NCBI RefSeq assembly: GCF_002608075.1
Contig: NZ_LAHA01000001.1
Location: forward strand, 437,738-501,737
DNA length: 64,000 bases
DNA from: Nostoc linckia z4
Lineage (GTDB): Bacteria > Cyanobacteriota > Cyanobacteriia > Cyanobacteriales > Nostocaceae
Direction: 5' to 3'
This document shows, piece after piece, positions 37,418 to 46,616 of this stretch. The position numbers and the translations under genes are program-made. The notes beneath the pieces are model-generated. The model saw nothing but the letters and a program-made list of their open reading frames with translations, was not told the origin of the DNA and did no database searches. Every line of letters starts with the position of its first letter. The stretch's first letter is position 1.

Positions 37418-38797
37418 CTATTGATTCCGCATTTGTAAAAAATCGCCGACTAAATAAAGGGAACCACACACAACGATTAAATCCTCTTTGGTGGTGGTTG
37501 AAGTTGCGGTTTCTAGGGCTGTGAATAAGTCTGGATGTATTTGGCGATCGCTTAATTGTGGACAGAGGTTGTAAGCTAAATTGGCTAGTTCGTCTAAATT
37601 AGCAGAATTTCTACCAGGCCAAGGTTCTACTGATATTGGTACTAAAAAAAGGCGATCGCCTGGGCGCAATAAAGCGGTAAAAATATCAGCATGGTCTTTA
37701 TCAGCAAACATTCCCATTATCCAAGTTACGGGTTTATGTTTTACGGCGTCTAAGCTATCGACATAATGGCGAAGAACTTCGGCTGCGGCTGTGTTATGAG
37801 CGCCATCAAGTAATAATTGATAATTTTTCCAACTAGTCCATTGCATCCGCCCCGGCCATCGAGTTTTCGCCATCCCGTTCTTTATGGCTGTTTGAGAAAT
37901 GTGCCAACCTTGTTGTTGGAGAATTTCTAAAGCAGTTAAAGCCAAAGCTGAATTATTTAACTGAATTTGTCCTGCTAATGGCAAAGGATATTTAATAGAC
38001 TTATGAGGTGATTCTTCGCTCCCCCCATCTCCCCATACTTCGGCTTTGCTCAGTACAAGTCTTCCCATACTTCGGCTTTGCTCAGTACAAGTCTCCCCAT
38101 CTCCCCCTCTTTCATATTCTGCCCAGCCTGTAGCAATTTGGCGGGCGGGTTGTGGTGTAAAAATTGGACATTGTAATTCTAAAGCACGCGATCGCACCAT
38201 TTCTTCGGCATCTGGTGGCAATTTTCCAACCACAACAGGACGCCCCGGTTTCAGAATACCTGCTTTTTCTCTGGCAATGTCAGCCACGGTGGGGCCCAGG
38301 TGTTGCCAATGTTCCCGACTGATGGAAGTGATAATTGTCACCAAAGGTTCCAAGCAGACATTGGTAGCATCCAAGCGCCCCCCTAGCCCCACTTCCACCA
38401 CTGCAACATCGACTTTAGCTTGGGCAAAATATAACCAAGCTGCGGCGGTGATTACTTCAAATTGAGTGGGTGATTGTTCATTTAGAGGAATCGCGGCTTG
38501 TACTTGTTGAAATAATTGGTTTAATTCTTCCGAAGAAATTTGTTTTTCATTGAGACAAATACGTTCCGTCCAATCAACTAAATGGGGCGAAGTGTAGCGT
38601 CCTGTACGATAACCAGCCTCAGTAAGTACCGAGGAAAGATAAGCGCAAACTGAACCTTTCCCATTAGTACCAGCAACGTGAATTACCGGAACATGGTGAT
38701 GGGGATTGCCAAGATTTGCCAACAGATTGAGAATGCGATCGAGTCCAAGATGGACACCAAAGCGTTGAAGAGGTTGGATTATAGAATCGATATCCAC
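37418..38797 (-). CDS. folC: Bifunctional folylpolyglutamate synthase/dihydrofolate synthase FolC
   Basis: A 459-aa Mur-ligase-family protein. Seen: VAGTNGKGSVCAYLSSVL near residue 43 (P loop), YTSPHLVDWTERI, VEVGLGGRLDATN, SREHWQHLGPT, and LLDGAHNTAAAEVL in the C-terminal domain. It adds glutamate to folates. A repeat-derived insert of about 33 residues sits near residues 230-265 in the central domain (see 38000-38115). A three-gene operon is not apparent; the end at 37418 is convergent with the binding-protein gene. Confidence 0.93.
   Translation of the reverse strand: MDIDSIIQPLQRFGVHLGLDRILNLLANLGNPHHHVPVIHVAGTNGKGSVCAYLSSVLTEAGYRTGRYTSPHLVDWTERICLNEKQISSEELNQLFQQVQAAIPLNEQSPTQFEVITAAAWLYFAQAKVDVAVVEVGLGGRLDATNVCLEPLVTIITSISREHWQHLGPTVADIAREKAGILKPGRPVVVGKLPPDAEEMVRSRALELQCPIFTPQPARQIATGWAEYERGGDGETCTEQSRSMGRLVLSKAEVWGDGGSEESPHKSIKYPLPLAGQIQLNNSALALTALEILQQQGWHISQTAIKNGMAKTRWPGRMQWTSWKNYQLLLDGAHNTAAAEVLRHYVDSLDAVKHKPVTWIMGMFADKDHADIFTALLRPGDRLFLVPISVEPWPGRNSANLDELANLAYNLCPQLSDRQIHPDLFTALETATSTTTKEDLIVVCGSLYLVGDFLQMRNQ
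38000..38115. repeat. Repeat insert inside folC
   Basis: CCCCATCTCC tracts flank two copies of a 31-bp unit (38032-38062 and 38064-38094, period 32) that contains CTTTGCTCAGTACAAG. Because 32 is not a multiple of three, the copies are read in two different frames, giving TCTEQSRSMG and LVLSKAEVWG. A related copy lies at 57525-57556. Confidence 0.85.
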
Positions 38798-38807
38798 GAG
38801 AGGGGAG

Positions 38808-38900
38808 TGGGGAGGTGAGGGAGATGGGGAGGTAGGGGAGATGGGGAGATGGGAGACAAGGGAGACAAGGGAGACAAGGAGAATAATTCTTAACTCTTCA
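38808..38900. repeat. Short tandem repeats upstream of folC
   Basis: GGGGAGGTGAGGGAGATGG units and GGGAGACAA nonamers, directly before the folC start on its upstream side. Confidence 0.85.
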
Positions 38901-38916
38901 GTCAGTAGCCACCAGT

Positions 38917-39041
38917 CAATACAGTTCGGATCAGCAGTATAAACTTCCCTTGTGGTCTGGGAAAAAGTTAAGGGATAAGGGGTAAAAGATGTATTTAAAA
39001 CCTTTCCCCTTTCCCCTTTCCCCTTTCCCCGAACCGTATTG
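38917..39041. repeat. MITE-like element, family A (second copy)
   Basis: A 125-bp unit with ends CAATACAGTT/AACCGTATTG (one mismatch), matching the element at 6962-7079 in order and internal sequence. Confidence 0.7.
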
Positions 39042-39076
39042 AGTCACCACTCCTAATCTCCCATACCTAACATGAA

Positions 39077-39113
39077 TAAAACCGACTGTTCTAAGAAAGA
39101 GAAACAGTCGGTT
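39077..39113 (-). terminator. Terminator after psbY
   Basis: An 11-bp perfect stem AACCGACTGTT/AACAGTCGGTT with a 12-nt loop, followed on the minus strand by TTTT. It lies 25 bp past the psbY stop. Confidence 0.8.
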
Positions 39114-39137
39114 GAAAAGATATTATATAAGCCTGAT

Positions 39138-39263
39138 TTAGGCTTCTCTATCCAAAAAGCCTTGAATTTGTCTTAAAGCAGCAGCACCAATATTAAATAC
39201 TGCCCAGCCAGCAGCAATAGCAACTGGAGCTAAAACGATCGCTAAACGAAAATCGATATCCAT
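39138..39263 (-). CDS. psbY: Photosystem II protein PsbY
   Basis: A 41-aa protein ([20 protein letters not shown] at the N terminus, [19 protein letters not shown] at the C terminus) with one membrane helix. It matches PsbY, a peripheral low-molecular-weight photosystem II subunit near cytochrome b559. A strong AGAGGGG lies nine bases before the ATG and a terminator follows, so it is a single-gene unit. Confidence 0.92.
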   Translation of the reverse strand: MDIDFRLAIVLAPVAIAAGWAVFNIGAAALRQIQGFLDREA

Positions 39264-39373
39264 ATCTAGAACCCCTCTTTTAAGAACAAATTAAAGTTTT
39301 GTCAACTTCTCTCATTTTTATTTTTAGCTGAAGTGGGCAATTTTTCCTAGCTTATATGTAAAGAATGTTTAAA

Positions 39374-39544
39374 TTTTGGAATTGGGAATGGGGCATGGGG
39401 CATTGGGCATTGGGCATTGGGAGTAATGACTGTTAACTGATGACTGATGACTGATGACTGGGGAGTTATTCTTATCTCCCTTGTCTCCCTTGTCTTCCTT
39501 GTCTCCCTTGTCTCCCTTGTCTCCATGCCCCATGCCCCATGCCC
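39374..39544. repeat. Short tandem repeats downstream of the carbonic-anhydrase-like gene
   Basis: GGGCATTGGGCATT units, GATGACT heptamers (39427-39458) and CTTGTCTCC nonamers (39477-39525), ending with CATGCCC units at the stop codon. Confidence 0.85.
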
Positions 39545-40071
39545 TAACCCTTACCAAACCCCAAATCTGTACCTTTACCTGCATGAACTAAAGCTAACTT
39601 TTCGTAACGCTTGGCGTGTTCTATGAGTTCTGCGGCTTCAATTTCTGTTACTTGGCGCTGTATTTTGCCAGGAATGCCGACAACTAACGATAAGGGAGGT
39701 ATATTTTTAGTTACTACTGCGCCAGCACCAATAATGCTACCAGCGCCCACGCGTACACCGTCTAAAATCACTGCGCCAATGCCAATTAAACTTCCACGCT
39801 CAACGTAAGCAGAATGTACTACAGCACGATGCCCTACGGTGACACGATCTTCTATGATTGTGGGAAAACCAGGATCGCAATGTAAAATCGCTCCATCCTG
39901 AATATTCGTGCATTCGCCAATGTCAATGCGTTCAACATCTCCTCTAACTACTGCCCCGTACCAAATGCTTGCTCCTGCTGCTATGTTTACCGAACCGATA
40001 ACAACAGCGTTGCTTGCAATGAAGGCAGCTTGAGAAAAATCGACAGATGTCCAGTAAGAAGCGGTAGACAC
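39544..40071 (-). CDS. Gamma carbonic anhydrase family protein
   Basis: A 175-aa left-handed beta-helix protein built of hexapeptide repeats ([23 protein letters not shown] and on). Likely metal ligands are seen as histidines in [15 protein letters not shown], in the family positions. It resembles stand-alone gamma-CA/CcmM-type or PaaY/YrdA-like proteins. Catalytic carbonic anhydrase activity cannot be proved from sequence. The last residues (GTDLGFGKG) run into the repeat block. Confidence 0.85.
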   Translation of the reverse strand: MSTASYWTSVDFSQAAFIASNAVVIGSVNIAAGASIWYGAVVRGDVERIDIGECTNIQDGAILHCDPGFPTIIEDRVTVGHRAVVHSAYVERGSLIGIGAVILDGVRVGAGSIIGAGAVVTKNIPPLSLVVGIPGKIQRQVTEIEAAELIEHAKRYEKLALVHAGKGTDLGFGKG

Positions 40072-40370
40072 GATAGAATATTAATATGGTACCCAGGAAC
40101 ACTGGAGAAACTCCAACCTTTGAGGCTGGTTGCACAACCAGGATATCACAGCGTCAAGGCTCTAAATTGACGAGTGCTGAATGCTTAACAAAGTGCTAAT
40201 GAGTGTTGAGTTACGAGAGAGTTTTTCACAAAAAACTTGAAACTCATCACTTTGAACTTACTTGTTGAGTTAACAGCGAAGGAATATCCCAAAGTGGCGG
40301 AGCCGAAGTGTATAACCCAACCTACTAGTGCCTAGTGCTGGTAAAGCAAAATTATGTTTGTACGCACTTC
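40072..40370. other. Divergent spacer, nothing definite
   Basis: About 300 bp between the carbonic-anhydrase-like gene and the DUF2396 gene. Possible small hairpin GGCTGGTTGCACAACCAG (40123-40140). No gene recognised; an in-frame GTG at 40335 could extend the next protein. Confidence 0.35.
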
Positions 40371-40883
40371 ATGATGAATCCAGGCTTGCAGTACCCAATA
40401 TTTGGCCCTGAAATACAGTGTCCCCATTGTCGCCAGACTATTCCGGCGTTGACACTAACAGATACCTATCTATGTCCGCGTCATGGCGCTTTTGAAGCTA
40501 ACCCGAAAAATGGAGAGTTAATCCATTTACAGTCTGGGCGTCACTGGCGGAGGTGGAATAATGAATGGTATAGACAGCATACTCACCCTGATGGTATACG
40601 GTTTGAAATTCATGAAGCATTAGACAAGCTGTACACTCAAGGCTATCGAGCAACAAGAGTTATTATTGCTCGACGCTATCAGGAATTGATGAGTGGCTAC
40701 TTAGAACGCAGTACTCCTTGGCGGTCTGGACAGCCGGAAGCATCAGCAGCGCGGCTATACGGTTTACCCGTAGAATTTAGTCCCGATCCTCCAGAAGACC
40801 CTTGCTGGGAAGTCATTAACTTTGACTTGGAAAAAGAACCTGGCGTGCCTGTACGTTACCCTTATTTCCGGTTATTTGAGTAA
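40371..40883 (+). CDS. Cyanobacterial conserved protein (DUF2396/TIGR02652-like)
   Basis: A 170-aa protein starting MMNPGLQYPIFGPEIQC, with a zinc-ribbon-like pair CPHC...CPRHG near residues 17-40 and a conserved-looking C-terminal half (ALDKLYTQGYRATRVIIARRYQEL, PYFRLFE). It resembles a family limited to cyanobacteria whose function is unknown. Two adjacent ATG codons at 40371 and 40374 are possible starts. Confidence 0.7.
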   Translation: MMNPGLQYPIFGPEIQCPHCRQTIPALTLTDTYLCPRHGAFEANPKNGELIHLQSGRHWRRWNNEWYRQHTHPDGIRFEIHEALDKLYTQGYRATRVIIARRYQELMSGYLERSTPWRSGQPEASAARLYGLPVEFSPDPPEDPCWEVINFDLEKEPGVPVRYPYFRLFE

Positions 40884-41100
40884 AGTTAGGAGTTAGAAGT
40901 TAGAAGTTAGAAGTTAAGAGTTAAAAGTTAGGAGTTAGGAGTTAAGAGTTAAAAATTAGAAGTTAAGAGTTAAAGGTTAGAAGTGAAATTGAATTCACAA
41001 CTCCTAACTCAAAACTTCTAACTCAAAACTTCTAACTCACAACTCCTAACTCCTAACTCACAATTCCTAACTCCTAATTCCTAACTTTACTCATAACTGA
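40884..41100. repeat. Short tandem repeats before the VOC gene
   Basis: GAAGTTA/GAGTTAG heptamers on one side and ACTCCTAACTC/ACTTCTAACTC on the other, forming an inverted pair of arms. Confidence 0.9.
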
Positions 41101-41118
41101 CAACTGCTACATTTGTTT

Positions 41119-41547
41119 ATGCACCACGCTTCTATTCGGACGGCGAATATTCATCGAGCGATCGCCTTTTACGAACATCTGGGATTTACAATTTCAGAAC
41201 GCTTTACTACAGGCTACACGCTAGCTTGTTGGATGGAAGGATTGGGGGGCAGAATTGAACTAATTCAAATTCCCGAACCAAAACCAGCTCCAGATGCTTT
41301 TGCTGATGAACATTATGTGGGATATTATCATCTGTCTTTTGACTTGACTGAAATGACGCCAGATTTACCTAGCTGGTTGACAAATTTACAAGAACGTGTT
41401 TCAACAGCAGAAGAATTGCAACCATTAAAGGTATTATTAGAACCGACACAACAGCAAATAGGCGATCGCATTTACGAAGTTGCTTTTATCGCCGATACCG
41501 ATGGCTTACCTTTGGAATTTATTCGCGTTTTAACAAAACTTCCATAG
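41119..41547 (+). CDS. VOC (glyoxalase/bleomycin resistance) superfamily protein
   Basis: A 142-aa protein with the paired beta-alpha-beta-beta-beta modules of the vicinal oxygen chelate fold: IRTANIHRAIAFYEHLGFTIS in the first half and VAFIADTDGLPLEFIRV at the end. Candidate metal ligands are the first His-x-x-x and the closing Glu. Substrate unknown. The ATG at 41119 is preferred to a TTG at 41113. Confidence 0.85.
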   Translation: MHHASIRTANIHRAIAFYEHLGFTISERFTTGYTLACWMEGLGGRIELIQIPEPKPAPDAFADEHYVGYYHLSFDLTEMTPDLPSWLTNLQERVSTAEELQPLKVLLEPTQQQIGDRIYEVAFIADTDGLPLEFIRVLTKLP

Positions 41548-41682
41548 TTTAACTTTTGCAAAATTCAACTCACCTTTTCCCGCACAATCACACAAATTAA
41601 AAAAAATATAGATAATTTTTCAATCCAAAATCTAAAATCTAAAATCTAAAATCATAAGTCTTGCCTGCTAACAAAAATAATA

Positions 41683-44388
41683 ATGACCTCAACACTTACA
41701 GAAAACGTCCGCAAGACAGTACTGGAAAATGGTCTAATTGTCCTCACGAAAGAAGTGCATACTGCACCAGTAGTAACGGTGCAAGTGTGGTATAAAATTG
41801 GTTCGCGCAACGAAGAACCGGGAGTCAATGGTATTGCCCACCAATTGGAACACATGATGTTTAAAGGCACGAAAAATCGTCCAATTCAATTTGGACGTTT
41901 GTTTAGTGCTTTGGGTAGTGATTCCAATGCTTTCACCAGCTATGACCAAACTGCATATTACGGGACTGTGGAACGAAGCAAACTCAAAGCTCTTTTGGTG
42001 CTGGAAGCCGACAGAATGCAAAATTCCCAGATTGAACCAGAGCAACTAGCCAGTGAAAAACGGGTGGTAATTTCAGAATTGCAAGGTTACGAAAATAGCC
42101 CAGAATATCGCCTCAACCGCGCCGTCATGCAAGCAATGTTTCCCAATCATGCCTATGGGTTACCTGTAGGTGGTGTGAAGGCTGATGTAGAAAAATTTGA
42201 ACTTGAGCAGGTAGAGAAATATTACCGCAATTTTTACACTCCCGATAATGCCGTTTTAGTAATTGTTGGAGATTTTGAAACCGCAAATACTCTGGCAATG
42301 GTTAAAGAAGTGTTTGGAGAATTAGCAAATAGGGCATTGGGCATTGGGCATGGGGCATGGGGAGACAAGGGGAATAAGAACAACTTCCTAGTCAACAGTC
42401 AACACTCAACAGTCATCACTCCCATCATCTTGCGAGAACCAGGGGCAGGACGCTTGTTACAGGTGGTTTATCCGTTACCAGATGTGAATCAGCCGGATGT
42501 CCCAGCGTTGGATGTCATGGATTATATTTTGACTGAGGGGCGGAATTCTCGCCTTTATCAAGCTTTGGTAGAATCAGGTCTGGCTCGTGAAGTGACAGCA
42601 TCAGTTACCAGTTTGCGGGAATTCGGCTGGTATGAAGTGTTGGTGACGGCTGCATCTAAACAAGATTTGAACAAAATTGACTCATTGCTCAACAATGTCA
42701 TCGCCAATGTTGCAAAAAAAGGCGTGACATTAGAAGAAGTGGAACGAGCCAAAAATCAATTAACGGCGGATGTGATTTTGAGTAACCGCGATATCACTTC
42801 TCAAGGGATGCAATTAGGTCATGATGAAACCACTGCTGATGATTATCGTTATACAGACCGCTATTTAGCGGCTGTTCGTTTAGTAAAGCCAACGGATGTT
42901 ATTGCTGTAATTCACAAATATCTGACAAAAGAAGCGCGTACAGTGGGCTTTTTTGAACCCACTGATAAACAAACCACAGAAATTGGTCATAAAGTAGATT
43001 TAACCCAAACCACAGAAAATTTCTCTGCTGTAGCACCTGTGCTGGTTACTGAGGTGGTGAAGTATTTACCAAGTGTAGATTTGGTCACAGATGCGTTGCT
43101 TGGGGTGGTTGACAAAGCATCTGATGGAGAAGACATAGCCCAAACATTACCACAGCAATTCCAATTTACCAATGGACTGCGGCTATTGTTGTTACAGGAT
43201 TCTAGTACTCCCACTGTTACCTTGAGTGGTTACATACAAGGGGGAACTGAATTTGATTCAGATGAGCAAGCTGGACTAGCTGCTTTTGTGGCAGAAAATT
43301 TGCTGAGTGGGACAAAAACAAAGGATGCCTTAACAATTGCCAAAACTTTGGCAGAACGAGGTGCAAGTCTAGATTTTCATGCCTACTCTGAAGGTGTGCA
43401 AATTGAGGGTGATAGTTTAGCACCAGATTTACCGATACTCATGGAAATTTTGGCAGATGTTTTGAAAAATAGTACATTTCCCATCAAAGAATTAGAACTA
43501 CATCGCCAACAAACTTTAATAGACTTGCAAATAGAATTAGATGAACCTTCACAAGTAGCTAGAAGAATATTTATTCAGTCAATTTATCCGCAGAAACATC
43601 CCTTAAACACCTTTCCCACAGAAAAGAGTTTACAGCGAATTAAACGCCAGGATGTTATTGCTTTTAAAACCAAACATTATCGTCCTGACACAATGGTGCT
43701 AGTACTAGTGGGAGATTTTGAGGTGGAGTCAGTCCGATCGCTCGTTGAGTCAAAGTTTGCTGATTGGGAAGTTAGCGGTGAACCACCTTTATTCAAATAT
43801 CCTACAGTCTCTCTGCCAGAAAAAATAGTCAGTGTTAACCGAGTGTTAGCAGGTAAAGCCCAAGTAGTAACTTATATGGGTCATAGCAGTATTAACCGCT
43901 ATAATCCTTTGTTTTATGCAGTTTTGGTGTTAAATCAAATTTTGGGAGGCGATACCCTATCAAGTAGACTAGGAACAGAAGTGCGCGATCGCCAAGGTTT
44001 GAGCTATGGAATTTATAGCTACTTTCTAGTGGGTAAAAATACAGGGACATTTTTCATCGAAATGCAAACTAGTCCTGAAGATAACACCAAAGCGATCGCC
44101 AGTACCCGCCAAATATTACAACAAATCCATCAACAAGGCGTCACTGCTCTAGAAGTGGAAACAGCTAAACACACCCTCATCGGCAACTACAATGTTTCTC
44201 TGGCAAATCCAGAGGAATTAACAGATACAATCCTGATGAATGAAGTATACGAACTAAACCGATTAGAATTGCACTCCTTCACCCAAAAAATCCAGCAAGT
44301 CACCCTTGAGGAAGTCAATCAAGCAGCTAGGGAGTTAATTCACCCCGATAAAATTGTCGTTGCTACTGCTGGCCCAGGGGCATCATAA
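41683..44388 (+). CDS. M16 family zinc peptidase (two-domain)
   Basis: A 901-aa fusion of two M16 halves. The first half has the inverted zinc motif HQLEH (about residue 55) and a downstream acidic region, so it is catalytic. The second half lacks HxxEH at the matching place (GLAAFVAENLL) and is presumably structural, as in many M16 enzymes. YRNFYTPDNAVLVIVGDFE and TKHYRPDTMVLVLVGDFEVE mark the two halves. A repeat-derived stretch (ALGIGHGAWGDKGNKNNF) interrupts the first half near residue 217. Probably processes peptides in the periplasm or cytoplasm; no signal peptide is obvious. Confidence 0.93.
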   Translation: MTSTLTENVRKTVLENGLIVLTKEVHTAPVVTVQVWYKIGSRNEEPGVNGIAHQLEHMMFKGTKNRPIQFGRLFSALGSDSNAFTSYDQTAYYGTVERSKLKALLVLEADRMQNSQIEPEQLASEKRVVISELQGYENSPEYRLNRAVMQAMFPNHAYGLPVGGVKADVEKFELEQVEKYYRNFYTPDNAVLVIVGDFETANTLAMVKEVFGELANRALGIGHGAWGDKGNKNNFLVNSQHSTVITPIILREPGAGRLLQVVYPLPDVNQPDVPALDVMDYILTEGRNSRLYQALVESGLAREVTASVTSLREFGWYEVLVTAASKQDLNKIDSLLNNVIANVAKKGVTLEEVERAKNQLTADVILSNRDITSQGMQLGHDETTADDYRYTDRYLAAVRLVKPTDVIAVIHKYLTKEARTVGFFEPTDKQTTEIGHKVDLTQTTENFSAVAPVLVTEVVKYLPSVDLVTDALLGVVDKASDGEDIAQTLPQQFQFTNGLRLLLLQDSSTPTVTLSGYIQGGTEFDSDEQAGLAAFVAENLLSGTKTKDALTIAKTLAERGASLDFHAYSEGVQIEGDSLAPDLPILMEILADVLKNSTFPIKELELHRQQTLIDLQIELDEPSQVARRIFIQSIYPQKHPLNTFPTEKSLQRIKRQDVIAFKTKHYRPDTMVLVLVGDFEVESVRSLVESKFADWEVSGEPPLFKYPTVSLPEKIVSVNRVLAGKAQVVTYMGHSSINRYNPLFYAVLVLNQILGGDTLSSRLGTEVRDRQGLSYGIYSYFLVGKNTGTFFIEMQTSPEDNTKAIASTRQILQQIHQQGVTALEVETAKHTLIGNYNVSLANPEELTDTILMNEVYELNRLELHSFTQKIQQVTLEEVNQAARELIHPDKIVVATAGPGAS
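42330..42415. repeat. Repeat insert inside the M16 peptidase gene
   Basis: GGGCATT/GGGGCAT heptamers, GGGGAGACAAGGGGA and TCAACAGTCAACACTCAACAGTC tracts lie in the coding frame, translating to about 28 low-complexity residues between FGELAN and ITPIILREPGAGR. Confidence 0.85.
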
Positions 44389-44424
44389 GCATTAATCAAA
44401 ATCTGGACAACACATAAATCCTTT

Positions 44425-44452
44425 GTAGGGATGTACAGCTGTACGCCCCTAC
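44425..44452. terminator. Hairpin after the M16 peptidase gene
   Basis: GTAGGG-AT-GTACAGCTGTAC-GC-CCCTAC forms a hairpin 37 bp past the peptidase stop. A possible transcript end; no T run, so weak as a terminator. The stem is also a common repeat type. Confidence 0.35.
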
Positions 44453-44531
44453 CTACGTATCTGTATCACAACGTATGGGTAAAAAAGTAAATTGAGAATG
44501 GGACGATGGTCATGGATAATGAAGAAGAATA

Positions 44532-44621
44532 CAGAATTCAGCAATATATCAGTGGGGGATTCAGACCCGCCACTGATAGCGTAGCTCCTTCGAGTCGCAC
44601 AAAATACCCGACTGAATTCTG
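44532..44621. repeat. Small element with nested inverted repeats
   Basis: Outer arms CAGAATTCAG/CTGAATTCTG (10 bp, perfect) and inner arms ATCAGTGG/CCACTGAT enclose 90 bp with no gene. It lies in the 339-bp gap between the peptidase and cupredoxin genes. Confidence 0.5.
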
Positions 44622-44727
44622 ACGACTGACCCATGTATTCTGTTTGATAAACAATAGATAAAGTAGTTTTTCTGGCTACCTAAATTAATTATTCCTGCTC
44701 GCCAGTGTTACATTTTAAAAATTACTG

Positions 44728-45270
44728 ATGAAACTTTACAAAAATTTATACAAAATTCCAATTTTATTGCTGACTTTCTCTACTTTTCAACTGCGAACTT
44801 TTTTTAATTTGCTAAAATTTTTCCGTCGTAATTTAGTAATCTTAACGTTGTTCTTCTGCTTGTATTTCATCAATGTAACTCCAGCAGTTGCAGCGAATTT
44901 GTCTAGTGATTTACTCAAACAACCAGCTACAGAAATTAAAGTTAGTTTGGGTAATGCAGCTAACGAACTCAAATTTGAGCCAAATCACCTAGAATTTGAA
45001 ACTGGCAAACGCTACAATCTGCGGCTGACTAATCCCAGCCAACTGAAACATTATTTTACTGCCAAAGATTTTGCCGATGCTATCTGGACGCAAAAAGTTG
45101 AAGCAGGAAAAGTGGAAATTAAAGGAGCGATTCACGAAGTAGAACTTAAGCCAGGTGCAGAGGCGGAGTGGTTGTTTGTGCCTCTGAAATCTGGCAATTA
45201 TAGTTTACGTTGTCCAATAGCAGGACATACAGAAGCAGGAATGATTGGAGAGATTGTTATTAGTAATTAA
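44728..45270 (+). CDS. Exported cupredoxin-domain protein
   Basis: A 180-aa protein. The first 56 residues are hydrophobic and basic, ending PAVAAN, a long signal peptide or anchor. The rest is a plastocyanin-like beta sandwich: LEFETGKRYNLRLTNPSQLKHYF (His ligand) and the Cys-x4-His-x4-Met set in CPIAGHTEAGM. It should bind copper in the periplasm or lumen; electron transfer or copper handling is possible. It is not plastocyanin itself. Confidence 0.85.
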   Translation: MKLYKNLYKIPILLLTFSTFQLRTFFNLLKFFRRNLVILTLFFCLYFINVTPAVAANLSSDLLKQPATEIKVSLGNAANELKFEPNHLEFETGKRYNLRLTNPSQLKHYFTAKDFADAIWTQKVEAGKVEIKGAIHEVELKPGAEAEWLFVPLKSGNYSLRCPIAGHTEAGMIGEIVISN

Positions 45271-45329
45271 ACACGAATTCTCCAAGTCAGTCACTCACAA
45301 AAAAATCCCAAAAACTAGGGATGACAATA

Positions 45330-45468
45330 GGGTGAGCGAAAAAAGGTGTCGGGAGTGTGGGGAGTGTGGGGAGTGTGGGAAGTGTGGGAAGTGTGGGAAG
45401 TGTGGGGAGTGTGGAGGGTCATTTTTTGGATACTTAGCTAGAAATCCCACACAAAATTTCGTTCACCC
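45330..45468. repeat. MITE-like element with internal 9-bp tandem repeats
   Basis: Ends GGGTGAGCGAA/TTCGTTCACCC (one mismatch in 11) enclose 139 bp, including seven or so GTGTGGGGA nonamers (45355-45418). It has no convincing coding frame. Confidence 0.6.
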
Positions 45469-45490
45469 ATGAGAATAGACTTTGACTTGC

Positions 45491-46297
45491 CTACTGGAGT
45501 TTTAAGAACTTATCTAAAGCCACCACCATACTATCAGGCCAACGACGAACATTCTTGACCCAGTTGATGTCCTTATAACGGCTATCCAGTCCATAAGCAG
45601 CTACCCAGTTACTTTCAGCATCCCCTTGTCTTTTATTTACCCAATAGGCAGCTGTGAGGGCGGCACGCATATCAGCAAATTTGGGATATTTGCGGACGAT
45701 ATTTTGCATTTCTTTGATTGCTTGGTTTGTTTGACCAGTTTCATAAAGTGCCAGGGCATAATTAGCGCGGGCAAAAGCAAAATTTGGGGCAATTTCCACT
45801 GATTTTTTATAGTCAGCGATCGCTTCTTCCCATTTTCCCAAACCACCTTTAGCATTACCGCGATTGTTATATGCCATCGCATCATTTGGATCGAGTTCTA
45901 AGACATAATTATAATCAGCGATGGCCTCTTGCCATTTTCCCAAACCTTCTAAGGCTGCACCCCGATTCAAATAAGGGTCTGTAACATTTGGAGCCAGTTC
46001 TATGGCTTTGTTATAATCCGCCAGTGCCTCTTGTAGCTTATTTTGACTGACCCGCGAATTTCCTCGGTTACTCCACGCCCCTGCATTGGTGGGAAATTGC
46101 TCAATAATCTTTGTCCAATATATTTCAGCAGTGGCAAAATCACCATTATTCGTAGCTTCAAAAGCTTGATTTGCCCACTCATCACCTTGTTTTAATTGCT
46201 CTTGAGTAACACTTGGCAATTGAGATTGTGCGATGGCTGGTGTACCCCAGCCAAACACAACTAACAAACTCAGAAAAATACAAATCAACTTCATCAT
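45491..46297 (-). CDS. TPR-repeat exported protein
   Basis: A 268-aa protein with a signal peptide ending PAIAQ and at least four tetratricopeptide repeats, the clearest being AWSNRGNSRVSQNKLQEALA, DPYLNRGAALEGLGKWQEAI and AMAYNNRGNAKGGLGKWEEA. TPRs hold protein complexes together; the partner is unknown. The C terminus (RDINWVKNVRRWP-like KDINWVKNVRRWPDSM) resembles a group of exported cyanobacterial TPR proteins. It is adjacent to repeat-rich spacer before ruvB. Confidence 0.9.
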   Translation of the reverse strand: MMKLICIFLSLLVVFGWGTPAIAQSQLPSVTQEQLKQGDEWANQAFEATNNGDFATAEIYWTKIIEQFPTNAGAWSNRGNSRVSQNKLQEALADYNKAIELAPNVTDPYLNRGAALEGLGKWQEAIADYNYVLELDPNDAMAYNNRGNAKGGLGKWEEAIADYKKSVEIAPNFAFARANYALALYETGQTNQAIKEMQNIVRKYPKFADMRAALTAAYWVNKRQGDAESNWVAAYGLDSRYKDINWVKNVRRWPDSMVVALDKFLKLQ

Positions 46298-46309
46298 CTG
46301 GATTTACCT

Positions 46310-46616
46310 TAAGTCAGTGGGCATTGGGGACGGGGCATGGGGGAGGCAGTGCGGTCTTGGGGTCTCCCCAAGTGGAGCAACTGCCGTCATTGGGTATGGG
46401 GAGATGAAGAGGTAGGGAGCAAGGGAGAAAATTTTCCCCTCAGCCCCCAATACTTGTCGGGTTTTGGGGAAAAGGGGCAGGCGAAAGGGGAAAGAAAAAA
46501 CCTTTACCCTTTACCCTTTTCCCAAAACACAATTCCGAGTTGAAAATGCACAAAGCGAGCATTATTGCCTCTGCCCCCTGCTTCTTGCCAATGCCCCATG
46601 CCCAATTTATCGTAAT
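46310..46616. repeat. Repeat-rich spacer between the TPR gene and ruvB
   Basis: GGGCATTGGG and GGGGAGATGAAGAGGTAGGG units, a GGGAAAGAAAAAACCTTTACCCTTTACCC hairpin-like tract and CCCATGCCC units. No gene. Confidence 0.8.

Noticed and set aside
45245..45472. A Cys-rich frame encoding repeated Glu-Cys-Gly
   Set aside because: The peptide is only a translation of the GTGTGGGGA repeat inside a MITE-like element.
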